NCBI GenBank assembly: GCA_041398825.1
Contig: JAWKTX010000002.1
Location: 310,001 to 374,000 of the forward strand
DNA: 64,000 nucleotides
Direction: 5' to 3'
From: Planctomycetaceae bacterium
GTDB taxonomy: Bacteria > Planctomycetota > Planctomycetia > Planctomycetales > Planctomycetaceae
Below are positions 54,195 through 63,210 of the stretch, in pieces (the first letter of the stretch is position 1; every line of letters starts with the position of its first letter). A program made the position numbers and the translations under genes. The notes under the pieces are model-generated. The model saw nothing but the letters and a program-made list of their open reading frames with translations, was not told the DNA's origin and searched no databases.

Positions 54195-55598
54195 TTATTC
54201 GGCCCCTGGAAGTGATTTGGATATTTTTCGGAAGTTGCCGCCGGTGTCAACAGCCACCAGCATCAGCGTGGACGCTTCACTTTTCAGCTCTCGCTTTGAG
54301 ATTCGGAAGTGGACTTTCTCTTCGGCCTTTGTGAGCTGTTGAGCGTCGAGCATGATCAGGCCGTCTTCGGCAGATTCATCCACCACACAGGCAAATGCCA
54401 GTCCCTTGTCGTCCCTGATGTCCATCGATACGAGAATCTTATCTCGATTGACAGAGAGTGTTGATTCCATCTCTGGCTGCATATTGTCTGTGCGATCCAC
54501 CTGCGGATTCAAAAACCGAGACGTCATCAGTAACCAGGTGTTTTCCCGAGAGAACTCTGCCTGTTTGCGCGGATTTCGCTGAAGTCCAACGTTCCAGCGA
54601 ATGTCCCGAAACCCCCCGCCCATGATGTTGGTTTCCCTGCTTCGATGATGCCAGCACCCGAACAGGTGTCCCAGTTCGTGAACGATGGCACCATAGGCTT
54701 CTTCCATAAACTCACCTTTTGCGGCATTGGGTGTTGCCACGCCATAGGTGCTTCGGCCGACAACGGGAGTTCGATCGAAAAACTGTTGCCGCAGTGCATC
54801 GGGACTTCCTGCGCAGAACTCATCCTGCAGCATCCACGCGGTTACCACAACACGACCACCAAGAGGAGGCTTTGCAACGGCGACGTTGGTGACTCCGGGG
54901 AAAACTTTTTGGGATGGCCCGGTCTCCCAGGTTTCCGAAAAGATTACCACTGCATATCGGCGAGTATCTCCCATCCGGGCTTCGACAGCTTCGGCAACGA
55001 ATTTCGCATGGTTGGGGGAGTCCTTCCGGGGCAGCTCACTGTAGTCCCGGGCATTTTTTTCTCCCCGAATCAGACGGACTGTCAGCCTTCCGTTGGCGTC
55101 TCGTTCAAACGCTGGCCCGTCTGTCGCTGCCCCCGCTGCCCTGAGCGCATTCGTGAACAATTCCAGGGCCAGTTCCATGGTCGCCTGAATTCGCTGTTCG
55201 TATCCGGGGATCGGCTCGCGATCCTTTGGCACGAAGTAGACGAGTCGGACCTTGTACTCCGACGAGTCTGGTGCGGTCGGAGCAATCCATTGACCGTCAG
55301 CGAACTTGCTGAAGTTTCCCCTACTATTCTTCTGGACCGTACCGCGATCAGCAAACAGTCTGTGAACGTTATTCGTTTCCAGATTGCGAACTGCAACGAA
55401 CTCGTCAGTTCGCTCAACCTCCACGCATGCCGTTCTGCTTCCATTCGGAAAAAACAGAATCCACTGTCCATCGCCTGCGTTAACGAATTGCCGTTCACCG
55501 AATTGTGTCTGGAATACCCATTCCACCCGGTCGTCGGCAGCGCGTCCAGGTGAAGCCAACAGCAAGACAACAGCCCCCAGGAAAAACCTGAACATCAT
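54195..55598 (-). CDS. Secreted metzincin-type metallopeptidase
   Basis: A protein of about 467 residues from ATG 55598, with a signal peptide (FFLGAVVLLLASPGRAAD). The zinc motif HELGHLFGCWHH is the extended HExxHxxGxxH metzincin site, and ETNIMGGGF just after supplies a Met-turn, so a secreted zinc peptidase is likely. An N-terminal module (VEWVFQTQFGERQFVNAG...) precedes it and a C-terminal strand-rich segment follows. The frame extends to 55730 without family residues. ATG 55598, preceded by GGCGGAG about six bases upstream, is favoured over 55613. Family assignment within metzincins is uncertain. Confidence 0.83.
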   Translation of the reverse strand: MMFRFFLGAVVLLLASPGRAADDRVEWVFQTQFGERQFVNAGDGQWILFFPNGSRTACVEVERTDEFVAVRNLETNNVHRLFADRGTVQKNSRGNFSKFADGQWIAPTAPDSSEYKVRLVYFVPKDREPIPGYEQRIQATMELALELFTNALRAAGAATDGPAFERDANGRLTVRLIRGEKNARDYSELPRKDSPNHAKFVAEAVEARMGDTRRYAVVIFSETWETGPSQKVFPGVTNVAVAKPPLGGRVVVTAWMLQDEFCAGSPDALRQQFFDRTPVVGRSTYGVATPNAAKGEFMEEAYGAIVHELGHLFGCWHHRSRETNIMGGGFRDIRWNVGLQRNPRKQAEFSRENTWLLMTSRFLNPQVDRTDNMQPEMESTLSVNRDKILVSMDIRDDKGLAFACVVDESAEDGLIMLDAQQLTKAEEKVHFRISKRELKSEASTLMLVAVDTGGNFRKISKSLPGAE

Positions 55599-55881
55599 TG
55601 AAACTCCGCCCATGTTCCCCTGAAACCTGAAACCCGCACAGGGTGATCTGCACGATACCCGAGGTCGCGAGAAAAACAAAATGGTCTCAGAAGTTATGGG
55701 CGTTTCAGCCTTTTCGACCTGCAGATTCAAGGGGCGGTTCCGCAGGACTGCTGCGGGAACTGTTCATAACCTGCTGCAGTAAACAAGGCAGTGGCAAAAC
55801 GCAGACAGGACCGTGCCCTGCGGGTATGGCGAGAGGATGCGGGCAACGCCATCCATCCAGATGGATTCATGAAAATGCAGC

Positions 55882-55911
55882 GTGGCCCCGGTTGCTTACA
55901 ACCGGGGCCAC
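55882..55911 (-). terminator. Perfect 13-bp hairpin, possible terminator
   Basis: GTGGCCCCGGTTG and CAACCGGGGCCAC form a perfect 13-bp stem with a four-base loop, 105 bases past the end of the lipoprotein gene (56016). The T-rich stretch (ATTTTC) on the minus strand starts some bases after the stem, so it is not a textbook intrinsic terminator. Confidence 0.5.
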
Positions 55912-55918
55912 TTAGCTT

Positions 55919-55963
55919 ACCCATGTTTGCGACACCCATGTTTGCGACACCCATGTTCGCGCC
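55919..55963. repeat. Three 15-bp tandem repeats beside the hairpin
   Basis: ACCCATGTTTGCGAC occurs twice exactly and once with changes in its last bases (ACCCATGTTCGCGCC). It lies eight bases from the perfect hairpin at 55882-55911, in the gap after the lipoprotein gene. Confidence 0.85.
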
Positions 55964-56015
55964 GGCCGCGGCTTCATCCACTGAACCAGAATCAACATGC
56001 CAGTTGTGGCTGACA

Positions 56016-56501
56016 CTATGGTTTGAGATCAAAATCGAAAGTGTTCTCACCGGGCTGAACTGTCACGGTGAGTTCGGACTGGATGTTGTAGCGGGCGGGG
56101 ATCACGAACGTTTTGGACCTTGTCGGTGACTGTACAAGTTCATCACCTTCCAGTTCGGAATCGTCTTCGGCTTCCTCAGACCCTTCGCTTGCTCCGATCT
56201 CAACCCGATTCGGTCCGATTTTGCAGCCGAGAGTGTCCCGAATATAGGTCAATTGGTATCGACCGGATTCATCGGTTTTACCCATTGCTGGTCGACCATC
56301 TTCCGGTACAAATGTTACGGCAACACCCGGCAAAGGTTGACCACCAGCAGTGATGGTGCCTGACACCAGCCCCAGTTCCGGTTGGTCGCTTGCTGACTGA
56401 CATCCGGCCGGGATGCAAAGTAGGGCGATGGTGAACAGGGTCGGCAAGACGACCCACGGCAAATTTGGAGATCGGTGGCGGGAGATATGTTCTGTCATCA
56501 T
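56016..56501 (-). CDS. Lipoprotein with carboxypeptidase-regulatory-like domain
   Basis: A protein of 161 residues from ATG 56501. A hydrophobic leader (WVVLPTLFTIALLCIPAGC) ends in a lipobox-type IPAGC, so it is probably a lipoprotein. The remainder is a single carboxypeptidase-regulatory/transthyretin-like fold: LGLVSGTITAGGQPLPGVAV, GKTDESGRYQLTYI and a closing strand LTVTVQPGENTFDFDLKP, with an acidic insert. Planctomycetes often carry such genes next to DUF1559 genes, and here the DUF1559 gene lies 91 bases upstream on the same strand, so they probably form one unit. It probably binds or stabilises a cell-surface partner. Confidence 0.85.
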   Translation of the reverse strand: MMTEHISRHRSPNLPWVVLPTLFTIALLCIPAGCQSASDQPELGLVSGTITAGGQPLPGVAVTFVPEDGRPAMGKTDESGRYQLTYIRDTLGCKIGPNRVEIGASEGSEEAEDDSELEGDELVQSPTRSKTFVIPARYNIQSELTVTVQPGENTFDFDLKP

Positions 56502-56592
56502 GTTTATTCGGGATTTTGCAAAGAGACCCACAAACGCAGAATTCGCTTTTGTGGGCCGGTGATTGAATTTTGAACGGGACAGTGGCGTCGAT

Positions 56593-57663
56593 CTAGAAAT
56601 CGCCCACGACTTCACCGCCAGCCCTGGTGCTGATGCCCTGATAGATTGTCATGCTGATGTTTTCAGAAAGGAATCGAACGCTGCCGTCACCCATTAGGAA
56701 CTGTGCCCCGCCAACGTGATGACTGCCAGCCGCTTCTTCGGTGTACTGGTTGATTGGGTCGTTGCCTTCGGCTGCAATCAGATATTCCGACATCTCTGTT
56801 GGGGGATTGCTGTCCGCGCCTCCGGAAAAGCAGTGCTTACGATCACTTCCGGCTCCGCCAAGCATATTGGCGTCACCGCCCGAATCGATGACTTCGCTGA
56901 TGAAGATCGTGCTTGACAGCCCGTCCAGTACATCGCGAAAACGCACGCTGCTGCTGATGTAGAAAACGCCATTTGCGTTCATACATCCACCAGGCGAACG
57001 CATTCCAGCGGCAGTTGTGACCGAACCGCCGTAACAGTCGTCTCCGTTATAGCCAATCAGCGTCCCCATGTTTGCGTTATAATTTGATGGCGAATATCCA
57101 CCTTTCTGTGGGCCCTGAGTGGAATCTGGTTGAGATGGACACCAAAAGATCGACATCACAGTTGCACCTGCGAGCATCTGCTTGGCACTTGTCGTGCCGC
57201 CAAGTTCGGAACCCAGCCCGCCATCGTTGGGCCCCTGGATTTGTTCATACATATTTGCCTGGTCGATAAACGGCAGGATGCTCGCATGCCATGTCCATCC
57301 GTGGCCATTGTAGGTCGTTCCGGCTGCGTTCAGGAGCACGATGCTTCCCGACGGAAGACATCGATGCACATCATGGTAGTTGTGCAGCGCCAGACCAATC
57401 TGCTTCAGGTTGTTCTTGCATTGTGTCCGACGCGCTGCTTCACGAGCTTGCTGCACGGCTGGCAGCAGCAGCGCTATCAGAATGGCAATGATGGCAATTA
57501 CGACAAGTAGCTCGATTAGTGTGAATCCTCGTCGACGATTGAACAGAGATAAAGTCCTCAATTTCTCTGCAAATCCGCGCTGGACACATTGTCCATCGCA
57601 AGTACCCTGGCAGGCGAAAATGACCAGGACAGAAAGCCTCAGTGGCTTGTCCCTGATCGTCAT
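56593..57663 (-). CDS. DUF1559 prepilin-like protein
   Basis: A protein of 356 residues, strongly typical of planctomycetes. The prepilin motif RRRGFTLIELLVVIAIIAIL (cleavage expected after Gly) is followed by LLPAVQQAREAARRTQCKNN and GLALHNYHDVHRCLPSGS, the conserved DUF1559 start. The C-terminal HHVGGAQFLMGDGSVRFL segment is the family signature. The mature protein is a pseudopilin-type, cell-surface or pilus-associated protein. The start is uncertain: ATG 57663 gives a 50-residue leader, which is long, while an in-frame TTG at 57561 would give a short leader close to usual. The upstream region is AT-rich, as expected for a promoter. Confidence 0.93.
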   Translation of the reverse strand: MTIRDKPLRLSVLVIFACQGTCDGQCVQRGFAEKLRTLSLFNRRRGFTLIELLVVIAIIAILIALLLPAVQQAREAARRTQCKNNLKQIGLALHNYHDVHRCLPSGSIVLLNAAGTTYNGHGWTWHASILPFIDQANMYEQIQGPNDGGLGSELGGTTSAKQMLAGATVMSIFWCPSQPDSTQGPQKGGYSPSNYNANMGTLIGYNGDDCYGGSVTTAAGMRSPGGCMNANGVFYISSSVRFRDVLDGLSSTIFISEVIDSGGDANMLGGAGSDRKHCFSGGADSNPPTEMSEYLIAAEGNDPINQYTEEAAGSHHVGGAQFLMGDGSVRFLSENISMTIYQGISTRAGGEVVGDF

Positions 57664-58060
57664 ATTTTCGCCCGACTCGGGGCGGAAATTTTAAGGCCCA
57701 ATCGAGAAGAGTGTGTGAATGAAGAAGCATCCGACTGTTAATTTGATGTGAAGTGGAGGAATTAACTGTTTGTAATCTTTCAAAATTAATATGTCCGAGA
57801 AGCGTCGAACAGTTTCGAGGCGATGCCGGAGATCAGTTCACAGGATGGCCTGGAGCTTGCAATCGGGCCCGTTGACGTCAATGGCGGCTCTCCGTTTGGC
57901 GATAGATAATCGTCCACCACGGCCACGAAGAACTTCTTTTCGCCCCGTTTACCGTCGCTCGATTTCCACTCCATCGACAACACCCTGTGCCCATACACCA
58001 ACGATGCAATTGGGGAGGTGATAAAACACACTCGCGTTCATCCTGGGATCGCTCGATGTC
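57664..58060. other. Intergenic region between DUF1559 and kinase genes
   Basis: This gap contains an AT-rich stretch (about 57733-57795), the likely promoter region of the DUF1559 gene. A possible GTG-started ORF (57786-58031, minus strand) is listed separately. No other structure is visible. Confidence 0.45.
57786..58031 (-). CDS. Possible hypothetical protein of 81 residues
   Basis: A minus-strand frame from GTG 58031, 29 bases after the kinase stop. The middle (VLSMEWKSSDGKRGEKKFFV) and end (ELISGIASKLFDASRTY) read like a real protein with balanced composition, while the opposite-strand frame is Arg-rich and unlikely. No family is recognised; it could be a small gene or a remnant. Confidence 0.35.
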   Translation of the reverse strand: MCFITSPIASLVYGHRVLSMEWKSSDGKRGEKKFFVAVVDDYLSPNGEPPLTSTGPIASSRPSCELISGIASKLFDASRTY

Positions 58061-61000
58061 TTACCGTTGGGCAGTTTCCAGTGGCTTCAACTGAAAGCGA
58101 GTCATCTCGCCACTGTCGATCGCTGAAAACACGATGCCCCAGGCCGGGTGTTTCGCATCGTTGAAGACGCTTGCCAGATTCTGGGGCCGAGAAGCTTCGT
58201 CGTGAAAAGCCTGCGTCAGCACATCGGTTTCACTCATATCCGACTGATCATGGGCGTGAGCACGCAGCAGCACGTCAACAACTCTTGCCTGATCTGCTGA
58301 GAAGGAATACTTGGTGCCGCTCCACAGAAAGCGGTAGAACTGACCGGGCATGAATCTTTCGGCGGCCTCTTTGTTGAACCAGTCACTTCCCCGAGCAATC
58401 GCTTTTAAATTGCGTCTGACATCGACAGTGGCGAACTTGCCGGACTCAATCGTCAGGGAACCGCGTTGCGCATTGTATTGAGCGAACGTGTACGTGCCGG
58501 ATTCCGAGTCGTAAACTGGTCTGTCGAGGTCGACATCCTTGAACATGTGATCAACCGTCTTGAAGATCTTTTCGTATTCGCCATTCGAGCTCGATCGAAT
58601 GTCATTCAGCCAGCCGGCCTGAGTGTCAAACACCTGGACAAAGTATCTGCCGACTGGCAGTTTATGTTGTCCCGCTGGCAGCAGGACTGGCTGTCCGTCG
58701 ATGACTCGGGGCCCCGCGCCAGTGATAGCGACAAACGTACCGGGATCAACCGATTCAATAATCAGACCCCCCCATTCATCATTGGCGGGGCCCAGCGTGT
58801 CGCCTTTGCCGATCTCAATCTTGGTGGCGTGGTGAGCGGGGTCAAGTTCCCATAAGCCGTTCGCTGCCTGAATCAGGTGAATTACGCCATCGCCGCCATC
58901 GTCGAGGCGTATCACGACAATTGCCTGGCCCTTGCCAATCGATTGGACGGAAATCACCGGCTTGTGAAATCGTTGAGCAACAAACTCAACCGCTTTTTGG
59001 CTGTCTTGCGGCGATAGAGCCACTGTATGTCGGGAGGAATTGGCATACAGCAAGTAGAAGGAAAACCCGATCACAAGAACCGGCAACCACCATTTTTGCA
59101 GCCCTGATTTTTGTGACGTTGGTACGAATAACGTCTGGAACTGCGGCAGGGTTCGACACTGACGCAGCACAAATCCAGCGTACGGAATCCAGCCAACTGT
59201 CGGAAGAATGGCAATTCCGATCAGAGTCTGACTGAAAGCGCTCGTTCGCAAAGCGGTCGCCCAGAAATACCCCAGAAAGATACAACCAAACAGCACGGAA
59301 CTCAGCAGCCCCCAACTACGCAAAGGAAACTTCCCTGCATACCAGACTGCAACCGTTGCTCCACCCCACGCCGCCAACTGCACGACGGCAAATGTCGCGA
59401 TGCGACTGATAAGTCCGTTGGTCGACTCGGCCCTCAGTAACGCCGGGGCCAGGGAAATCAGTGAATAGATTGCACCACCCAGAAAGAACAGAACGCAGAT
59501 TAAGCCCAGACGTTTGGTTGCTGCATAGTGCAAGTAGTTTTCGAGCGGCACCTGAACAATCGCTGCACCAAACTGCACACCCACTGTTTGCGATGGCTGT
59601 GCCGGGCATGGTTGCTCCAGTTGCGACGAATTCGCCCCGACATTGTTGACGGGTGCCGCTGGATCATTCGCCGCAGCAGGCTGCAGACTATCTTTAATCA
59701 ACAAATACATCAGCAAGCCCAGCGGCCCTAGTCCCAGAAACAGGGCGATCGCCATCACTTCTCGTGTGACCGCTTCGCGCGACAGCAGGATCGCCATCAG
59801 GATAGAGCCCGTGCTGCCGATCGTGAACACGATCATCAGCTCCGTCGGGCCGATTCCGACGTTGGGCGTGTTTTGGATCACGATCAGGAATGCAACAAAC
59901 GCCGATGCCAGCAACAACCAGATTCTGCTTAGCGACCTCATCCAGTTTGGCACCAGCACTTTGCCGGACGGTCCCAATAGTCCGGTAGTCGTCAAAGGCG
60001 GAACCGAGGCCGAAGGTGCTGCCGCGGAATCGGCCGGCTGAACGGCAGCGGCAGCCTGAGCGGAAGTCTCACCAAACCGAGTTGGCATCTGCTGATTGAT
60101 CAACGAATGTGAACCCGATTCCGTCGGATGCTGAATACGTGACAGGTGCTGGTCCAGAATCGCCACTACACCTTCCGCACTCTGAAATCGATGAGTCGCA
60201 TCTTTCTGTAACAGGCACGTGATGATTTCAATCAGCCATGTGGGAATCTCAGGGTTCTGTCCGTCAATCGGGCGAGGCGTATCCTGAGTGACTCGCTTGA
60301 TCACATGAGCAATACTGTCGCCTCGAAACGGACTATGTCCGGTACACATCGCGTACATCACACAGCCCAGACTGAACAGGTCGCTGCGATGGTCGACCCG
60401 TTCCCCGCAGGCTTGTTCGGGCGACATGTACTGCGGCGTACCACTGACTTCGCCCGTGCGAGTCACCGTAATGTCGTCGATGGCTCGAGCCAACCCGAAG
60501 TCGGTGATCTTGACTCGCTCGACACCGTTTTCCAGCAGAATGTTGGCTGGCTTGATGTCGCGATGAATCACGCCCTGCTTATGAGCGGCCGCCAGACCTT
60601 CGGCAATCTGCCGACCAACGCGCAGAATTTCCGCCAGCCGCAGCGTGCCGACTCGATCGAGCTTCTGCTGCAGTGACTGTCCCACCACGCATTCCATCAC
60701 CAGATAGGGTGGCACCGGTTTGCCGTTGACGTCCTGATGAGCATCGTCAACCGCGTGAATGGTCACGACGTGCGGATGGCTGATGGCGGCGGCCGCCTGA
60801 GCTTCTCGCAGAAAGCGACGTCGAGAATTCGGATTGGCGGCCAGTTCGGGCAACAGCGCTTTCACAGCCACAATGCGGTTCAGTTTCAGATCGACCGCTC
60901 GCAGCACAACCCCCATGCCGCCGTGACCGATCACTTCCAGCACTTCGTACGGCCCAATCGTGCCCACCACACCTTCTTTGTCGGTCGGTTTCAGAAAACT

Positions 61001-61384
61001 GAGCGACACTTCGCTGGTTGGCCTGGGTCCGCCAGCAGGTTCTTCCAAAAAGCTGCCCGCGTCGTCGTAGGCTCGCAGCAACGCCTTAACTCGACGCATC
61101 AAATCCTGATCTTCGCCGCAGGATCTGCTGAGAAACTCGGCTCGGTCTGCGGGATCAGGCTGTTGCAAAGCCTGCAGAAACAGACCTTCGATCGAATCCG
61201 GGCTGATGGAAGAAGCAGCGGACGATTGACTGGGCGATACCGTTGTTTCGTCTGTGTTTGACTGGTCTGTGCCTGGCTGATCTGTGGCTGCCTGGCCTGC
61301 AGATGCGTCCGTGTTGAAGCCCGCGGGCTGCCGGGCAGAGTTTTCGGAATCGCCGCTCGCTGCGGACTTGTCTGGCTCAGTCAT
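58061..61384 (-). CDS. Large Ser/Thr protein kinase with multiple membrane helices and C-terminal domain
   Basis: A protein of 1107 residues. A Gln/Asp/Ser-rich N-terminus precedes a kinase domain (about 142-410): IGPYEVLEVIGHGGMGVVL, NRIVAVKALLPELA, HRDIKPANILLENG, ITDFGLARAI and GTPQYMSPEQ. The next 270 residues contain about seven or more hydrophobic helices in two groups with a polar segment between. The C-terminal third (about 790-1100) is a soluble region with AVEFVAQRFHKPVISVQSIGK and DDGGDGVIHLIQAANGLWEL. An ECF-type sigma factor gene lies 200 bases upstream on the same strand, a common pairing in planctomycetes in which the kinase regulates the sigma factor. Confidence 0.92.
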   Translation of the reverse strand: MTEPDKSAASGDSENSARQPAGFNTDASAGQAATDQPGTDQSNTDETTVSPSQSSAASSISPDSIEGLFLQALQQPDPADRAEFLSRSCGEDQDLMRRVKALLRAYDDAGSFLEEPAGGPRPTSEVSLSFLKPTDKEGVVGTIGPYEVLEVIGHGGMGVVLRAVDLKLNRIVAVKALLPELAANPNSRRRFLREAQAAAAISHPHVVTIHAVDDAHQDVNGKPVPPYLVMECVVGQSLQQKLDRVGTLRLAEILRVGRQIAEGLAAAHKQGVIHRDIKPANILLENGVERVKITDFGLARAIDDITVTRTGEVSGTPQYMSPEQACGERVDHRSDLFSLGCVMYAMCTGHSPFRGDSIAHVIKRVTQDTPRPIDGQNPEIPTWLIEIITCLLQKDATHRFQSAEGVVAILDQHLSRIQHPTESGSHSLINQQMPTRFGETSAQAAAAVQPADSAAAPSASVPPLTTTGLLGPSGKVLVPNWMRSLSRIWLLLASAFVAFLIVIQNTPNVGIGPTELMIVFTIGSTGSILMAILLSREAVTREVMAIALFLGLGPLGLLMYLLIKDSLQPAAANDPAAPVNNVGANSSQLEQPCPAQPSQTVGVQFGAAIVQVPLENYLHYAATKRLGLICVLFFLGGAIYSLISLAPALLRAESTNGLISRIATFAVVQLAAWGGATVAVWYAGKFPLRSWGLLSSVLFGCIFLGYFWATALRTSAFSQTLIGIAILPTVGWIPYAGFVLRQCRTLPQFQTLFVPTSQKSGLQKWWLPVLVIGFSFYLLYANSSRHTVALSPQDSQKAVEFVAQRFHKPVISVQSIGKGQAIVVIRLDDGGDGVIHLIQAANGLWELDPAHHATKIEIGKGDTLGPANDEWGGLIIESVDPGTFVAITGAGPRVIDGQPVLLPAGQHKLPVGRYFVQVFDTQAGWLNDIRSSSNGEYEKIFKTVDHMFKDVDLDRPVYDSESGTYTFAQYNAQRGSLTIESGKFATVDVRRNLKAIARGSDWFNKEAAERFMPGQFYRFLWSGTKYSFSADQARVVDVLLRAHAHDQSDMSETDVLTQAFHDEASRPQNLASVFNDAKHPAWGIVFSAIDSGEMTRFQLKPLETAQR

Positions 61385-61584
61385 GGTCGTTCTCCGGTGA
61401 GGACTCTATTCCGTACACCACGCCATGCGATATCCATCCGTCGCGCGCCTCACGAAAGATACCGAAAGCACTCAAAACTTCACAAGTCCTGTGATTTCAG
61501 CTGCAGTGGCCCGAGTTCCGGCGGAACCGATCGAAGCCGCGCTAAGCGGCAGTCGCCGGAACGGCCTTCAGAATCCCGCACGAT

Positions 61585-62247
61585 TCAGTCTTCGGTGGTC
61601 CGCAGCTTTTCGAACAACCATGCTCTGGCGAACGTCCACCAGCGAGAAGCGGTGGCACGCGAAATATTCAGAGCCAAAGCGACTTCCTGTTCGTTCAGTC
61701 CGGCAAAATAGCGTAGTCGGACCAGTTCGGCTTTGTTCGGATCGCTGGCTTCCAATTCCTGAAGCGCTTCATTCAAGGCGATTAAATCAACACCATCGGC
61801 GGCTGTTCGCTGAGCGACATCAACATCGGAAAGCTGTACCTGCATTCGATCACCGCCATGCTGAAGTTGCTTCTTTCTGCGTGCCTCGTCAACCAGAATT
61901 CTTTGCATTGCGATGGCCGCTGCTCCGAAAAAGTGGCGACGATTCTGCCATGTCGCCGTATGGCCATCAGCCACATCATTGGTGCCCACCAGCCGCAGAA
62001 ACGCTTCGTGAACCAATGCCGTCGGCTGCAACGTATGGCCGGGCTGTTCGTTCTGCATCCGACTGGACGCCATGCGTCGCAGTTCGTGATAGACCAGCGG
62101 CAGTAGATCCGCAGTGGTGGCTCGGCCTGATTCAATCGCACTCAGAATGTACGTCACGTCTTCCATCAATGAAGCTGCTTTCGCTAACGCATTCGACTCA
62201 ACTGATGATGTCCCTTGATTTGTCGTTGCAGCATGTGGGCGAAGCAT
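61585..62247 (-). CDS. ECF-type RNA polymerase sigma factor
   Basis: A sigma-70-like protein of 220 residues, matching the planctomycete ECF group with the LLPLVYHELRRMASSRMQNE start of region 2. Region 2 continues with LQPTALVHEAFLRLVG and the RRHFFGAAAIAMQRILVDEARRK segment; region 4 has AELVRLRYFAGLNEQEVALAL and ISRATASRWWTFARAWLFEKL, with a clear helix-turn-helix. It has no anti-sigma gene next to it but lies upstream of, and in line with, the Ser/Thr kinase at 58061. The start at ATG 62247 gives a 27-residue leader; an internal ATG (about 62166) before EDVTYIL is a reasonable alternative. Confidence 0.93.
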   Translation of the reverse strand: MLRPHAATTNQGTSSVESNALAKAASLMEDVTYILSAIESGRATTADLLPLVYHELRRMASSRMQNEQPGHTLQPTALVHEAFLRLVGTNDVADGHTATWQNRRHFFGAAAIAMQRILVDEARRKKQLQHGGDRMQVQLSDVDVAQRTAADGVDLIALNEALQELEASDPNKAELVRLRYFAGLNEQEVALALNISRATASRWWTFARAWLFEKLRTTED

Positions 62248-63210
62248 ACGAAAGCCGAATCGTTAGTGAGAGACTTCTCACTATCTTCTTTCGGCAATTG
62301 ATCCCTCGCGGTCCCGTCGGATTCCTTTCTTCAACGGGTCGTTAGGTTAGTTTCTAATGGGGCTGGACAAGACAGAGTCAGAAAAAAAGGAGCGTTCTAC
62401 GTTTTGTGTCGTTCTGCCCTGGCTCGTACACTCAGCGAGGATTCAGGGCTTAGCATCCTGTTGAAAACGGGACTGGCCCGAGCAGGAGATCTTAAAGCAC
62501 GAAGGTTTCCAGTCGTCCTGCGCGCCTGTCCGGGCTTTTCATCGGACAGCTGGCATTGCGGCCGCCTTTTTTCTCCAGCGAGTATCATTGAATGGCGCGC
62601 GGCGGGCACGGCTGCGGGCAAGGTCCCATGCCGACGATTCCGGCCGAACAGCGATCGCCGATCCCGGCTGGCCTGGGTTCAAGTGGTTCCAGATAAAACG
62701 TCTGAATCAGTTCGCAAAGCTATGAGATCAGGCCTCAGGCGGCACTGCCGGCTTGAATACGAGGTCCACAGTTTGTCCTCAAGATTGCAACGCTAGTCGA
62801 GTCCGCTCACGTCAATGACGGCTGGAACTCCTTTCACAACTCGCCTTCGGTCGATTGATCGAGCAGATCAATCTGTATGGATCATCTGCGGAAGGGATCA
62901 ATTTGAACCGGTTGAGCCCTCGATTCCGGCCGGATCCTGTCAGCCCGGTGGTTGTGAGTAAAACCCTGTGAACGGGGGTGGCGGTGGGGGCGTATCAGGA
63001 ATTTTCCGGCCGTTCACCCCATCCCATTGTGTCTTCGTGGGTTGGTTCGAAAGTCCGCTCTTTCCGAAACAATTTTTAGTTTTATTCCGCCGCCACACGG
63101 CGAAGGATTGCTCATACCGGTTCTTCAGCGTAGCATCGAATTCGTTAGTTAAGCTGATTTAACCAATTCGCGCGGTGCGTCCTGTATTCATTCTCCCTGA
63201 GCGTCCTTAA
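62248..63210. other. Long intergenic region with repeat copy E
   Basis: This 960-base region holds repeat copy E (about 62452-62552) and, just upstream, a decayed fragment that may belong to the same family (about 62345-62372). The remaining open frames are short with no recognised features. A G-rich patch lies near 62965-62995. Promoters for the sigma factor and GT2 genes should lie here. Confidence 0.5.
62452..62552 (-). repeat. Dispersed palindromic repeat, copy E
   Basis: Reverse orientation. The plus strand reads TCCTGTTGAAAACGGGACTG at the left arm and CGCCTGTCCGGGCTTTTCAT at the other end. Its core on the minus strand is AACCTTCGTG, one base from the common core. It sits in the long intergenic region upstream of the ECF sigma gene. 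Confidence 0.82.

Noticed and set aside
62345..62372. Sixth repeat copy near 62345
   Set aside because: TTTCTAATGGGGCTGGACAAG resembles one arm of the family, but the rest is not recognisable; it may be a decayed remnant, not counted as a copy.
1312..62552. Integron attC sites as an explanation of the five palindromic repeats
   Set aside because: The ends recall GTTRRRY/RYYYAAC only partly, the copies are many kilobases apart in both orientations, and no integrase is seen.
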